Below, piece by piece: positions 51,235-60,137 of a DNA stretch of 64,000 bases (positions within the stretch are counted from its first letter, which is position 1; every line of letters starts with the position of its first letter). The stretch spans positions 372,001 through 436,000 of the forward strand of contig NZ_JBIWCW010000002.1 of the NCBI RefSeq assembly GCF_044761665.1. The letters run 5' to 3'. Origin of the DNA: Peribacillus sp044761665. GTDB taxonomy: Bacteria; Bacillota; Bacilli; Bacillales; DSM-1321. Position numbers and translations under genes: made by a program. The notes beneath the pieces were generated by a model. It had not been told where the DNA came from and did no database searches. It worked only from the letters and a program-made list of their open reading frames with translations.

Positions 51235-52890
51235 TTATTTAACCGGTAAGGAGGCTTGTTTCATATAGCGGTAAACCGGAAGCTCGTTCCCTTTGATAGC
51301 TGGGATGAAGTTAAAGGTCACGTAACTGTCTATGCCCTCTGGTTCAAGGGCCAGGGCGATGAAGTTGGCGTCAGGTTGAGCCATGCTGAATACGTAGCTA
51401 CCTTTTTCGAAGCTTTGTTTTTTGGTCGAGACAGATGTCGTCACTTCTTTTGTCGCATGCCCGTTTTCAAGCTCTTCAGAAACTTTTAAATCCGTTACTT
51501 TGTAGCTTTCAACCGGTACGGTGACAGATCTCTTTAATCGGTTAACCTGAACACCCAATCGTTCGAGCTTTTTTGCTACCTCTTTGTACTCGGCAGGGAG
51601 GATATAAGCCGTTGGCCGATTTCTAACAAGTGTAGGGTAGGCATCGGTCGAATCGAGCCAATCGATGGGTGTATCCACCTTTCTTGCTTTTGCTAGGTCG
51701 ATGACCGTTAATTTCTGGTCCTTGATTAGTTTATTTTCACTTTTGATGACTATTTTATCTCGGTCATTGGCCTTTTGCCCATTTCTTACGACTTCGTTTT
51801 CAGATTGCCGAACCACTTTCTTCACTTTGCTGGCCTGATCAGCTGTTGCTTTAATAAAGGCAGCCTGCGCAGTAGCCTGAGCAAAAACGCGTCGTTTGAA
51901 ATCTGTACGTCCAATATTGATTCCTCTTGTTTCTATTAAATAAGACATCGTATTTTTTAACCCTAGGGCGTTGCGTCCAATCCTTGCTTCCGTGCTTCCT
52001 TCGGTCGCCGTCAGAACCCCGTCTTCAGAGGTCGCCAGCGTATAGTAGTCATGATAGGAGAGATTTTCTTTTTTCAAAGTCTTAAAGACCTTCGGCAAAA
52101 GCAATTCATCGGAAGTTTTTCGTAATGCCTGCGGGATATTTAAATTCTTGGCTGAAGAGATGAGCAAGTCATATGAAGCAATTGATCCATTTGTTCCGAC
52201 ATTTTTAAGTGGGCCGGGATTGACCGTGTATTCATGTACATCAAGAATGACATCTGGTTCGTAGGCGTTGATCGCTCGATGGATTATCTGTACTTCAGGA
52301 TGTTCCACTTTTAAATAGTCACGGTTGGCATCCAGGTTTTCGGCAGTATTCCGTTTAAAGTAATAGGATCCATCTGGGTTGACGCGTGGGACGATGGCAA
52401 TATTCACTTTATCGAGTACATTGCCTAGCTTACCTTCAGCAAGCCATTGGGCGATCACCAATGTGGATTCCCCGGCCGCAGGTTCGTTGCCATGAATTTG
52501 TCCCTGAATCCAAATCAATGGCTTTTTCGAATGCTTCTGCATTTTTTTGGTATCCTTACTGAACAGAAGCATGGGAATATCGCGGCCTTCTGTCGATTGA
52601 CCAATCGTTTTCAATTGAATGTTTTTATTTTTGTGGGACAAGCTCTTGATGAATGTTTTCATTTCTTCTTGGCTTGTAAAAGCGAGTCTGTCTTGTTGAA
52701 AGGCCGGTGTTTTGAATGAAGTATTAGGGACAGGGAAGAGATAGGAGAGATTATCAGGTTGAGTATAACTTGGACCGGTCCCATAATAAGGGGTAAATTC
52801 TTCTCCCTGAACAACGGAGCTGGGATTCAGCAAGCCAGCAGCAAGACTAAGAGATACGATAGAAGTAATAGCAGGAACACTTTTTTTCAC
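51235..52890 (-). CDS. Secreted M14-family zinc carboxypeptidase
   Basis: Predicted exported metallopeptidase that trims peptides or cell-wall peptides. The 551-residue protein has a signal peptide (KKSVPAITSIVSLSLAAGLL), the zinc ligands His and Glu in GQIHGNEPAAGE near residue 130, and the third ligand His in ILDVHEYT. The C-terminal part (residues about 390-551) is a separate domain. The GTG at 52890 follows TTGGAGGG by 6 bases; the in-frame ATG at 52923 would break up the signal peptide. It is monocistronic. Confidence 0.9.
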   Translation of the reverse strand: MKKSVPAITSIVSLSLAAGLLNPSSVVQGEEFTPYYGTGPSYTQPDNLSYLFPVPNTSFKTPAFQQDRLAFTSQEEMKTFIKSLSHKNKNIQLKTIGQSTEGRDIPMLLFSKDTKKMQKHSKKPLIWIQGQIHGNEPAAGESTLVIAQWLAEGKLGNVLDKVNIAIVPRVNPDGSYYFKRNTAENLDANRDYLKVEHPEVQIIHRAINAYEPDVILDVHEYTVNPGPLKNVGTNGSIASYDLLISSAKNLNIPQALRKTSDELLLPKVFKTLKKENLSYHDYYTLATSEDGVLTATEGSTEARIGRNALGLKNTMSYLIETRGINIGRTDFKRRVFAQATAQAAFIKATADQASKVKKVVRQSENEVVRNGQKANDRDKIVIKSENKLIKDQKLTVIDLAKARKVDTPIDWLDSTDAYPTLVRNRPTAYILPAEYKEVAKKLERLGVQVNRLKRSVTVPVESYKVTDLKVSEELENGHATKEVTTSVSTKKQSFEKGSYVFSMAQPDANFIALALEPEGIDSYVTFNFIPAIKGNELPVYRYMKQASLPVK

Positions 52891-53009
52891 AGACAGCCCT
52901 CCAAAAAATAAGTTACTTTCCATAAATTATCATAAACTGTACAGGAAAAGTAGCTTAAAGTTATCATATGGTAAAAAATAGTAATATCAACCTAGACTAA
53001 ACGTAGCCT

Positions 53010-53282
53010 TTATTCTTTTAATTTGTTTTGCAACTGATTTAAAAGGTCGTTTGGATCCGCTCCGACTAGCACTTGTCCATTTACCTTGGCATAGGGGGAT
53101 TTCTTGCAAAGCGCACATTCACTTAAACATTCATATTCTTTGTATTGAATCCGTGGATTGGTTAAAAATGCACCATAGACCTCTAAAGTTTTTTCATCAA
53201 GGAACCGATCAATATTATTTTGGCAAAATTCTATTTGTACATTCTCTTTTTTAGTGAAGAGTTTAGAAAGAAAGGTTTTCAT
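53010..53282 (-). CDS. DUF1450 (YuzB-like) cysteine-containing protein
   Basis: A 90-residue protein of unknown function with cysteines spaced as in YuzB: VQIEFCQNN, then YECLSECALCKKSPYAKVNG. The four clustered cysteines suggest metal or Fe-S binding. The start at 53282 is placed where family similarity begins; the open frame extends to 53453 but that part is unlike the family. The ribosome-binding site before 53282 is weak, so the start is uncertain. It is divergent from the siderophore-binding protein gene. Confidence 0.75.
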   Translation of the reverse strand: MKTFLSKLFTKKENVQIEFCQNNIDRFLDEKTLEVYGAFLTNPRIQYKEYECLSECALCKKSPYAKVNGQVLVGADPNDLLNQLQNKLKE

Positions 53283-53429
53283 TATATCGCTACTTTCGTT
53301 AGAAGAGTAAATATATGTTATTTTCATTTTATCATTGGCGAAGTGGGTTGCATAGTTGGAGTTATATGTGCTTAATATAACCCAATCCAAATGATTACAT
53401 TTTACCCAAGTAATTTGATTTATTAAGTT

Positions 53430-53461
53430 GGCAGGCGCCCAGGATATGGTCAACTATTAAG
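53430..53461. repeat. Copy 1 of an imperfect 32-bp dispersed repeat
   Basis: This stretch around CCCAGGATATGGTCAA resembles the sequence at 58087-58118 at roughly three quarters of its positions, with an identical 11-base core CCCAGGATATG. It lies in the gap between the DUF1450 gene and the siderophore-binding gene. Confidence 0.45.
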
Positions 53462-53541
53462 TGGTATAGAAGATAAATGTGACCAAGCTATAGGTTCTAA
53501 GATGATTTCAAATATAAAAAAAATTCCGAGGTGACTATTCA

Positions 53542-54504
53542 ATGTTGAAAAAATTATCTATGTTGCTTTTATTGGCAATGTTAGCAGTAGTAGCTGTAGC
53601 TTGTGGTTCTAATGATGAAAAAGAAGAATCAAGTACAAAGAAAGAAACAACTACTAGTGAAACGGCTAAAAGTGAAGAGTTCACGGTAAAACACCAATTA
53701 GGTGAAACAAAAGTTAAAACGAATCCCGAAAAAGTTGTCGTATTCGATATGGGTACGCTTGATACTCTAGATAAATTAGATGTAGAAGTAGCAGGGGTCC
53801 CTCATGATGGCCTTCCTGAGTATCTTTCTGCTTACAAAGAAAAAACAGAAAATGTCGGAGGTTTGAAAGAACCTGACTTTGAAAAAATCAACGAAATGAA
53901 CCCAGACTTAATTTTGATCTCTGGCCGTCAATCGGAAGCATATGAAGAGTTAAGTGAAATTGCCCCAACTGTATTCGTAGGGGTGGATACTACAAAATAT
54001 ATGGAATCATTTGAAGAGAATGTCACGTTATTAGGTAAAATCTTCGGTAAAGAAGATCAAGCTGCTAAAGAACTTGCGAGCGTTGAAGAAAAGATTGATG
54101 CTTTGAAAAAAGAAGTGCCTACTGATAAAAAGGGTTTAATCGTCCTTGCTAATGGTGGAAAAGTAAGTGCATATGGTCTTAACTCAAGATTCGGCATCAT
54201 CCATGATGTATTCGGAGTTCCTGCGGTAGACGATAAATTAGAAGTTTCAACGCATGGTCAAAGTATTTCTTTCGAGTATATCGCTGAGAAAAATCCTGAT
54301 TATCTTTTCGTTATCGATAGAGATGCGGTAGTGGGTGATGGGGATGCTGCAAAAGAAACAGTGGAAAATGACATTGTGAAGAACACAAACGCTTATAAAG
54401 ATGGCCATATCGTTTATTTAGATCCTAACTACTGGTACCTATCAGGTGGCGGAGTAGAGTCTGTTAATGAAATGGTGAAAGAAATTTCTGAAGGTCTTAA
54501 GTAA
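53542..54504 (+). CDS. Siderophore-binding lipoprotein, YclQ-like (petrobactin type)
   Basis: Substrate-binding protein of an iron-siderophore ABC importer, anchored outside the membrane. The 320-residue protein has a signal peptide with lipobox AVAC, a Lys/Glu/Thr linker, and a periplasmic-binding-protein fold (VFDMGTLDTLDKL, INEMNPDLILISGRQ, YLFVIDRDAVVG). It most resembles B. subtilis YclQ. No permease or ATPase gene is adjacent, so it must use components encoded elsewhere. No clear Fur box was found upstream. GAGGTGA precedes the ATG. Confidence 0.88.
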   Translation: MLKKLSMLLLLAMLAVVAVACGSNDEKEESSTKKETTTSETAKSEEFTVKHQLGETKVKTNPEKVVVFDMGTLDTLDKLDVEVAGVPHDGLPEYLSAYKEKTENVGGLKEPDFEKINEMNPDLILISGRQSEAYEELSEIAPTVFVGVDTTKYMESFEENVTLLGKIFGKEDQAAKELASVEEKIDALKKEVPTDKKGLIVLANGGKVSAYGLNSRFGIIHDVFGVPAVDDKLEVSTHGQSISFEYIAEKNPDYLFVIDRDAVVGDGDAAKETVENDIVKNTNAYKDGHIVYLDPNYWYLSGGGVESVNEMVKEISEGLK

Positions 54505-54514
54505 TATTGAATGT

Positions 54515-54557
54515 AAAATGCCTACTCCCACTTTATGTGAGAGTAGGCATTTTTTTA
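54515..54557 (+). terminator. Terminator downstream of the siderophore-binding gene
   Basis: The stem AAAATGCCTACTC/GAGTAGGCATTTT with a 13-base loop is followed by further T residues. Confidence 0.88.
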
Positions 54558-55332
54558 TTGAGTAAGTAAAGGGATGGGAGGAAGCCTACAGGTAAGTAAA
54601 CGTGAAACAAAAAAGCATCAAAGTGAATTTTTTTCTTCCTATTATATATGTATCCTGGATTTTGCTGAAAACTAAGTGGCCTACCCTTTTTATAAAAGCG
54701 AATAGTAAAATTACAAATATATTATTTTATCCAAAATGAATCATTTTTAAGGATTATCCGTATATATTAGGGAATGTCCAGATGAATTTGAAGAATGTAT
54801 GAAAAAGGAGATTCTTGTCGATGAAAGACATTAGAGGTTATGCCTTCGAAAGCTCTCGAGGGAGTAAAAGGTATAGGATTGAAGGTCATATGATGGGTTT
54901 TTTACAAGTTGTCGAATTGTAGGTGAGAAAAAAAGAAATACCGAAAAACCTTAAAGTTAGAAAAATTCAGTTTCAAAAAATTAATCATTTACATATTTTG
55001 TAAAGCTATAGCCTTTTCGTGTGGAGTCGTTTATAATGAGTAAAGCTTGGAAGAACGGAAAAAAGGGAAGGATATCTCATCCACCATTGCCAGAAATCAA
55101 GAGTAATATTTATTGGAATATGACCGTGGCTTCCTATATATTTAAAGGTATCGATTTTTAGTATTTTGTAGTCGGGAAGAACTTAGGTAAGAAAAACAAG
55201 CTGACATACGAAGGTTTTATGCATTCTTGACTATTTAAGTAAAAGAATGCTATCATAAGGTTTGCGAATTTCCGTCTTCTGTAAGTAAGTAAAAGTTTAC
55301 TATAATACCACTAGTTTAATAGAGGTGAAAGC
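54558..55332. other. Long AT-rich gap before the LTA synthase gene
   Basis: This gap of about 775 bases has no convincing gene. Two small frames carry weak start signals: 54821-54922 (33 codons, AAAGGAG 9 bases upstream) and 55036-55161 (41 codons, TGGAGT upstream). Neither resembles anything I know. The region may hold a decayed gene or a small RNA. The promoter near its right end is listed separately. Confidence 0.5.
55227..55256 (+). promoter_or_regulatory. Promoter of the LTA synthase gene
   Basis: TTGACT is followed after 18 bases by TATCAT. An inverted repeat, GCATTCTT/AAGAATGC at 55221-55250, overlaps the -35 and ends at the -10, so it could be an operator. Confidence 0.55.
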
Positions 55333-57306
55333 ATGAAAAATTACTTGAAAAAAGGCCAGCATGTATTTGCAAATAATATACTAGGCTTTTTTGTTATTGC
55401 TGTAGTCCTATTTTGGATCAAAACCTATATTAGTTATCGAATTGAATTCAATTTAGGGATAGAAAATGGACTGCAACAGTTTTTACTTTTTGTTAACCCG
55501 ATAAGTTCAGCTATCTTAATTTTCGGCTTGGCGTTATTGGTGAGAGGTAAAAAGTCATTCAAATGGGTTATCAGATTAAATTTACTGATGTCCTTATGGT
55601 TATTCATTAATATCGTGTACTATCGTTCATTTACGGATTTCATTACACTGCCAACGTTGACACAGTTGCAAAATAATGCCGGAGATTTAGGACCGAGTGT
55701 TTTAGCATTATTTAAATCGTACGACTTATTGTATTTCCTGGATACTGCTCTTTTAATGGTTTTATATAAATTTAAAGACTATAAACTTGAAAACGTTAAA
55801 ATCAAACGTCGTACGATTGCAATGGTTTACCTGACTGGACTTGTGGTTTTCGCTATTAATTTGGGACTGGCTGAAAAGGATCGTCCACAATTATTATCAA
55901 GAACATTTGATCGAAACTACATTGTTAAATATCTTGGGATGTTTAACTATACTGTATATGATGCCGTTCAAAACACTAAAACGTACGCTCAGCGTGCAAC
56001 GGCAAACAGTTCGGATATTACAGAAGTCGTCAACTATACCAAGGCTACAAGTGCTGAGCCGAATCAGGAATACTTCGGTAAAGCAAAAGGGAAAAATGTT
56101 ATTTATTTACATTTGGAATCCATGCAGAATTTCTTGATCGACTATAAGTTGAATGGAGAAGAGGTCACGCCTTTCCTGAATTCACTTGCACATAATAAAT
56201 CCGATTTCATGTACTTTGATAACTTCTTCCACCAAGTTGGTCAAGGGAAGACAGCGGATGCAGAGTTCATGCTTGAAAATTCATTGTTCGGTTTGCCGCA
56301 AGGAGCAGCATTCACGACCCAATCACAGAATACGTATCAAGCAGCACCGGCAATCCTAGGACAAAATGGGTACACTTCTGCCGTATTCCATGGTAACTAT
56401 AAATCCTTCTGGAACCGGGATAAGATGTATAAGTCACTTGGTTTTGATAAGTTCTTTGATGCAGAGCATTATAATATGGAGAATAAAGATGAAGTGCTAA
56501 GTTATGGATTAATGGATAAGCCTTTCTTTAAAGAATCGATTCCTATGTTAGAAACGCTTGAACAGCCTTTCTATTCGAAATTCATAACGGTATCCCATCA
56601 TTTCCCATATGCGATGGATCAAGAGAAAACGACAATCGAAAAACATACAACTGGGGATGCCTCAGTTGATAGCTATTTCCAGACAGCACGCTATGCCGAC
56701 GAGGCTCTTGAAGAATTCTTCAAATATCTGAAGGAATCAGGTTTGTATGATAACTCAGTAATCATCATGTATGGAGATCATTATGGTATTTCGGAAAATC
56801 ACACAGATGCCATGTCACAAGTGCTTGATAAAGAAGTGGGCACTTTTGAAAATGCTCAACTACAGCGTGTACCACTATTGATTCATGTTCCAGGTGTCGA
56901 AGGTGGGGAAATGCACCAATACGGAGGTCAAATCGATCTTCTTCCAACTATGCTGCACCTCCTAGGAATAGAATCAAATGATTATGTACAATTCGGTTCA
57001 GATCTATTGTCCAAAGATCATAATGAAATCGTACCTTTCCGGAATGGAGATTTCGTAACGCCAGAAGTCACTTCAATTAAAGGGAAGTACTATGATTCAA
57101 AAACTGGAGAAATAGTCGAAGAAAATGAAGACATCCTCAACTCTAAGACTAGAGTGGAGACCATGCTTAATTTATCTGACCAAGTCGTGAATGGTGACTT
57201 GTTACGCTTCTATTCGCCGAATGGTTTTGAACCAATTGATCCAGCAGATTATGATTACACAAACCAAGAAGAAGAAACCAACCAGGTGGATTCTGATAAA
57301 AAGTAA
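55333..57306 (+). CDS. ltaS: Lipoteichoic acid synthase family protein
   Basis: LtaS-type enzymes polymerise glycerol phosphate from phosphatidylglycerol onto a glycolipid outside the membrane. The 657-residue protein has five N-terminal transmembrane helices (to about residue 180) and an extracellular sulfatase-like domain. Metal and catalytic residues are Glu in LHLESMQNF (about 262) and the nucleophile Thr in GQGKTADAEF (about 307), with DHYG further on. It is similar to B. subtilis LtaS, YfnI and YqgS; which paralogue it is cannot be decided here. It is monocistronic. Confidence 0.92.
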   Translation: MKNYLKKGQHVFANNILGFFVIAVVLFWIKTYISYRIEFNLGIENGLQQFLLFVNPISSAILIFGLALLVRGKKSFKWVIRLNLLMSLWLFINIVYYRSFTDFITLPTLTQLQNNAGDLGPSVLALFKSYDLLYFLDTALLMVLYKFKDYKLENVKIKRRTIAMVYLTGLVVFAINLGLAEKDRPQLLSRTFDRNYIVKYLGMFNYTVYDAVQNTKTYAQRATANSSDITEVVNYTKATSAEPNQEYFGKAKGKNVIYLHLESMQNFLIDYKLNGEEVTPFLNSLAHNKSDFMYFDNFFHQVGQGKTADAEFMLENSLFGLPQGAAFTTQSQNTYQAAPAILGQNGYTSAVFHGNYKSFWNRDKMYKSLGFDKFFDAEHYNMENKDEVLSYGLMDKPFFKESIPMLETLEQPFYSKFITVSHHFPYAMDQEKTTIEKHTTGDASVDSYFQTARYADEALEEFFKYLKESGLYDNSVIIMYGDHYGISENHTDAMSQVLDKEVGTFENAQLQRVPLLIHVPGVEGGEMHQYGGQIDLLPTMLHLLGIESNDYVQFGSDLLSKDHNEIVPFRNGDFVTPEVTSIKGKYYDSKTGEIVEENEDILNSKTRVETMLNLSDQVVNGDLLRFYSPNGFEPIDPADYDYTNQEEETNQVDSDKK

Positions 57307-57313
57307 TGAACGG

Positions 57314-57352
57314 AAACAAGGTAGGAAGCAGATGCTTCCTACCTTGTTTTTT
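57314..57352. terminator. Bidirectional terminator between ltaS and the RraA-like gene
   Basis: The stem AAACAAGGTAGGAAGC/GCTTCCTACCTTGTTT with loop AGAT is followed by a T run to 57353. Confidence 0.92.
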
Positions 57353-57364
57353 TATAAAGGATTG

Positions 57365-57985
57365 TTAAGATTTAGATGTCATCATTTCAATGTACTTTAG
57401 AATAGCTTCCGGGTTTCCGGCATATTTTTGAGCACGTTGTTCATCTTTCAGTAATTTATCTTTTGCCTTTTCTATGATTTCTTCACATCTCGACTGTGGG
57501 ATGACCACCACTCCATCGGCATCTCCGGTAATCAAGTCACCAGGGTTTACAGTGACTCCACCACAGGAAATAGGCAGATTTATTTTTCCCAGTCCCGCTT
57601 TACCACTTGAGGCAACAGTGGTGCCTCTACTGAATACAGGGAAATTGAGTTCTTTAACAGCCTCAAGATCACGTATCACACCATCTACGACGAGTGCGCC
57701 AATGTTCATCGTCTTCATCATGCCAATCACGAAATCACCTGCGATGGCCCGGTATGTATCCCCTTTGCTATCGACCACCAATATATCCCCCGGATGGGCC
57801 ACACTGATTGCTTTTAAGACAGCTGAGTTATCTCCAACAGGTAATTGTACGGTTAAAGCACGTCCGGCAAACCTGAATTCCTCCCTTAATGGTTTAATGT
57901 CTGAATCTAGGTTATTCATTCCCTCCATTGCATCTGAAATGGCTGTGGTAGGAATCCCTTTAAACTGATTAATTAAATGATCCAT
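57365..57985 (-). CDS. RraA-like protein (HMG aldolase/oxaloacetate decarboxylase family)
   Basis: Family members include the RNase E inhibitor RraA and aldolases that cleave 4-hydroxy-4-methyl-2-oxoglutarate or decarboxylate oxaloacetate. The 206-residue protein has the active-site region GGVTVNPGDLITGDADGVVVIP and VVDGVIRDLEAVKE, with the Arg-Asp pair needed for the lyase. Because Bacillus lacks RNase E, a lyase role is more likely than RNase inhibition. It is a single gene with no aromatic degradation genes near. Confidence 0.85.
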   Translation of the reverse strand: MDHLINQFKGIPTTAISDAMEGMNNLDSDIKPLREEFRFAGRALTVQLPVGDNSAVLKAISVAHPGDILVVDSKGDTYRAIAGDFVIGMMKTMNIGALVVDGVIRDLEAVKELNFPVFSRGTTVASSGKAGLGKINLPISCGGVTVNPGDLITGDADGVVVIPQSRCEEIIEKAKDKLLKDEQRAQKYAGNPEAILKYIEMMTSKS

Positions 57986-58086
57986 GCCTTCATCTCCCTA
58001 TAAATTTTGAATGAACATACCTAATTATACACATTATCATAATTTTCGGACAATTTAATTTCGTCCGTTCATTATATAGGATTCAT

Positions 58087-58118
58087 GCCAGGTACCCAGG
58101 ATATGTCCAATAGTAAAG
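58087..58118. repeat. Copy 2 of an imperfect 32-bp dispersed repeat
   Basis: This partner of 53430-53461 reads CCAGGTACCCAGGATATGTC at its core. It lies between the RraA-like gene and the ABC exporter genes, and its right end runs into the hairpin at 58111. Confidence 0.45.
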
Positions 58119-58150
58119 CCCATCCCCTGTAATAAGGATGGGCTTTACTA
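58111..58150 (-). terminator. Hairpin at the end of the ABC exporter operon
   Basis: A perfect 15-base stem, TAGTAAAGCCCATCC/GGATGGGCTTTACTA, with a 10-base loop directly abuts the stop codon of the ATPase gene. The T tract is weak, so termination could be partial. Confidence 0.7.
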
Positions 58151-58831
58151 TTAGTTGGATACGAGTGATAATTGTCCGTCTTCCATATGGTACACTTTAT
58201 CGCAATATTGAAGCATGCGTTCATCATGGGTTACCATGATAGCAGCTTTGTTGCGTGATTTGACTTCTTTTGCAATAAGTTGGACGACTTCATGTCCGCG
58301 TTTGGAATCAAGGCTTGCTGTTGGTTCATCAGCAAGGATGATATTGGGCTGGTTCATGAAGGCTCTAGCGATGGCTGTCCGTTGGCGTTCACCGCCTGAT
58401 AACTCGTTTGGGAACTTACCGACTTTACTTCCTAGTCCTAAATCGGTAAGTAAGTTATTAGCAAATGCTTTATCTTCTTTTGTAATCTTACCTGCCATTT
58501 TTTTTACGACAAGTAATTGGTCTAGCACCGTTAAATACGGTACAAGGTTCGACGTTTGTAAAATGAAGCCGATATCGTTCAGTCGGACATTGGCCAGTTC
58601 TTTCGCATTGAGGTCACCTAGCTCCTTACCATTTAGGCTGACTGTGCCTGCAGAAGCTTGAAGGAGAGCTCCTGCGATGGAAAGGAAGGTACTTTTACCA
58701 GAACCGGATGGGCCAATGACGGCCACGAATTCACCTTGTTCGACGGACAAAGAAACATCTTGAAGGGCCGCAATCTTATGGCCACCTTCTTCATAATATT
58801 TTGTTACATGTTCAAGTTTTAATCCAGTCAT
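58151..58831 (-). CDS. ABC transporter ATP-binding protein (LolD/MacB type)
   Basis: ATPase subunit of a MacB-like ABC system that works with the FtsX-type permease encoded just upstream. The 226-residue protein has Walker A GPSGSGKST, Q loop FILQTSN, signature LSGGERQRTAIAR, Walker B IILADEPTASLD and the switch His in MVTHDERM. It overlaps the permease stop by one base. The substrate is unknown; such pairs handle antimicrobial peptides, lipoproteins or lipids. Confidence 0.93.
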   Translation of the reverse strand: MTGLKLEHVTKYYEEGGHKIAALQDVSLSVEQGEFVAVIGPSGSGKSTFLSIAGALLQASAGTVSLNGKELGDLNAKELANVRLNDIGFILQTSNLVPYLTVLDQLLVVKKMAGKITKEDKAFANNLLTDLGLGSKVGKFPNELSGGERQRTAIARAFMNQPNIILADEPTASLDSKRGHEVVQLIAKEVKSRNKAAIMVTHDERMLQYCDKVYHMEDGQLSLVSN

Positions 58832-59952
58832 TATTCTGCCCTCCCAATAGCTTGCAATGGATCGATTTTCGTGATTTTACGAACTGAAATCCCTGCACTT
58901 ACAACGGATATGATAAGTAAGATTATGCTGTAGATGATCACTAACTTCGTATCCAGTTCAAATGGCATGCCTGCTGGGAAGATAAGCGCCGTACCATATG
59001 TTAAAAGTATACCTACGATGATACTGATAAGGGATAATAGGAACACTTGGGAAACGATCGCTTTGCCAAGGAACCCATTGCTTGCTCCCATCGCTTTCAT
59101 GATACCGAATTGGTTGGTTTTTTGCAGCGTTAGTACATAGAAGAATACACCTAAGACGAAAGCTGAAATCGCAAGAAGGAAGACAAGCATCATCATTATT
59201 GTCCCATTTTCTTCAACGTAACCTGGCATCCCTTGAACTGCTTCGGATTTTGTAACGATATCATATCCCGTGAATTCTTTATTTATTGCTTCGAGATCGA
59301 TATCCTTGCCTTGAAGCATAATGGCGTTAACAGGTTCATTGACTCCGTTATCGGAACCAGGGGCGGCATAGTGAATGCTCCGCCATTTATCGAATGTTGT
59401 AAACACAGATGTAACATGATTGTATGTTTGATTTTCTGTAAAACCAACAATCGTAACTTTCTCAGTCGTTCCTTCAATTTCGAGGGTATCGCCAAGCTTA
59501 AAGCCTGCTTCCTTGAATGAATCATTTACGACCACACCATCTGGACGATCTTTAGATAAAGCATGTCCCTCGATGACTTCTGGCTCTAAAAAGCTACCGG
59601 GATTTACCGCTAGAAAAGCAATATCCGTTTTTTCTTCAATGGCCTTTGTATTTCCTTTTAATACAGTTGCCATTGCATGTCCCATAGGAGAAACAGTTTT
59701 GACTTCGGGGAATTCCTTTAACGCATCGGCAAGATCTCCACTAAACATGGAACGTGTCATCGAATTTCGCGATCCTTCTTCGAAGACTACATAATCGGCT
59801 TCCATATTCTTGAACGATGCAGCACTTAATGTCGAAAGGCCATTGCCGAGCCCTGAAAGGATAAAGACTAGCCACGATATGAGCACTAAAATGATACCTA
59901 TCATCATGAAACGTAATTTTCCGTGCTTGAGTTCCTTTATAGCAAGATACAT
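58831..59952 (-). CDS. FtsX/MacB-type ABC permease
   Basis: Membrane subunit of the exporter. The 373-residue protein has one N-terminal transmembrane helix (about residues 15-38), a large extracellular domain (about 40-245), and three C-terminal helices (about 248-275, 300-325 and 335-360), the MacB/FtsX topology. The motif FGIMKAMGASNGFL is typical of the coupling helix. It is first in the two-gene operon, preceded by a PadR-type operator and promoter. Confidence 0.9.
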   Translation of the reverse strand: MYLAIKELKHGKLRFMMIGIILVLISWLVFILSGLGNGLSTLSAASFKNMEADYVVFEEGSRNSMTRSMFSGDLADALKEFPEVKTVSPMGHAMATVLKGNTKAIEEKTDIAFLAVNPGSFLEPEVIEGHALSKDRPDGVVVNDSFKEAGFKLGDTLEIEGTTEKVTIVGFTENQTYNHVTSVFTTFDKWRSIHYAAPGSDNGVNEPVNAIMLQGKDIDLEAINKEFTGYDIVTKSEAVQGMPGYVEENGTIMMMLVFLLAISAFVLGVFFYVLTLQKTNQFGIMKAMGASNGFLGKAIVSQVFLLSLISIIVGILLTYGTALIFPAGMPFELDTKLVIIYSIILLIISVVSAGISVRKITKIDPLQAIGRAE

Positions 59953-59979
59953 AGTGACACCTCTTTTATTATTAAAATT

Positions 59980-60005
59980 ATGATTAATCAGTTCTGACTA
60001 ATCAT
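59980..60005 (-). promoter_or_regulatory. Operator of the ABC exporter operon, probably for the PadR regulator
   Basis: The arms ATGATTAATCAG and CTGACTAATCAT are 12 bases long with one mismatch and a 2-base spacer. On the minus strand it begins 5 bases after the -10 and so covers the transcription start, an arrangement typical of repression. PadR control is inferred from the neighbouring gene. Confidence 0.65.
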
Positions 60006-60010
60006 TCTAA

Positions 60011-60039
60011 AGTATAGTACTGGCCAATTTAATAGTCAA
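60011..60039 (-). promoter_or_regulatory. Promoter of the ABC exporter operon
   Basis: On the minus strand TTGACT is followed after 17 bases by TATACT. It lies 59 bases or more upstream of the permease start and just before the operator. Confidence 0.75.
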
Positions 60040-60082
60040 ATAGAATTTCTGACGTTCATTTAAGGTTGGTATGTAGAATACG

Positions 60083-60129
60083 AAAAAAATCCCGCCGAGT
60101 AGGAAATTGCACGCTACTTGGCGGGGATT
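60083..60129 (-). terminator. Terminator of the padR gene
   Basis: The stem AATCCCGCCGAGTAG pairs with CTACTTGGCGGGGATT, with one G-T pair and a bulge, and on the minus strand is followed by seven T residues. It separates padR from the ABC promoter. Confidence 0.88.
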
Positions 60130-60137
60130 GAACTGTA

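Noticed and set aside
53283..53453. N-terminal extension of the DUF1450 frame
   Set aside because: The extra 57 residues are unlike the family and cover intergenic repeat sequence.
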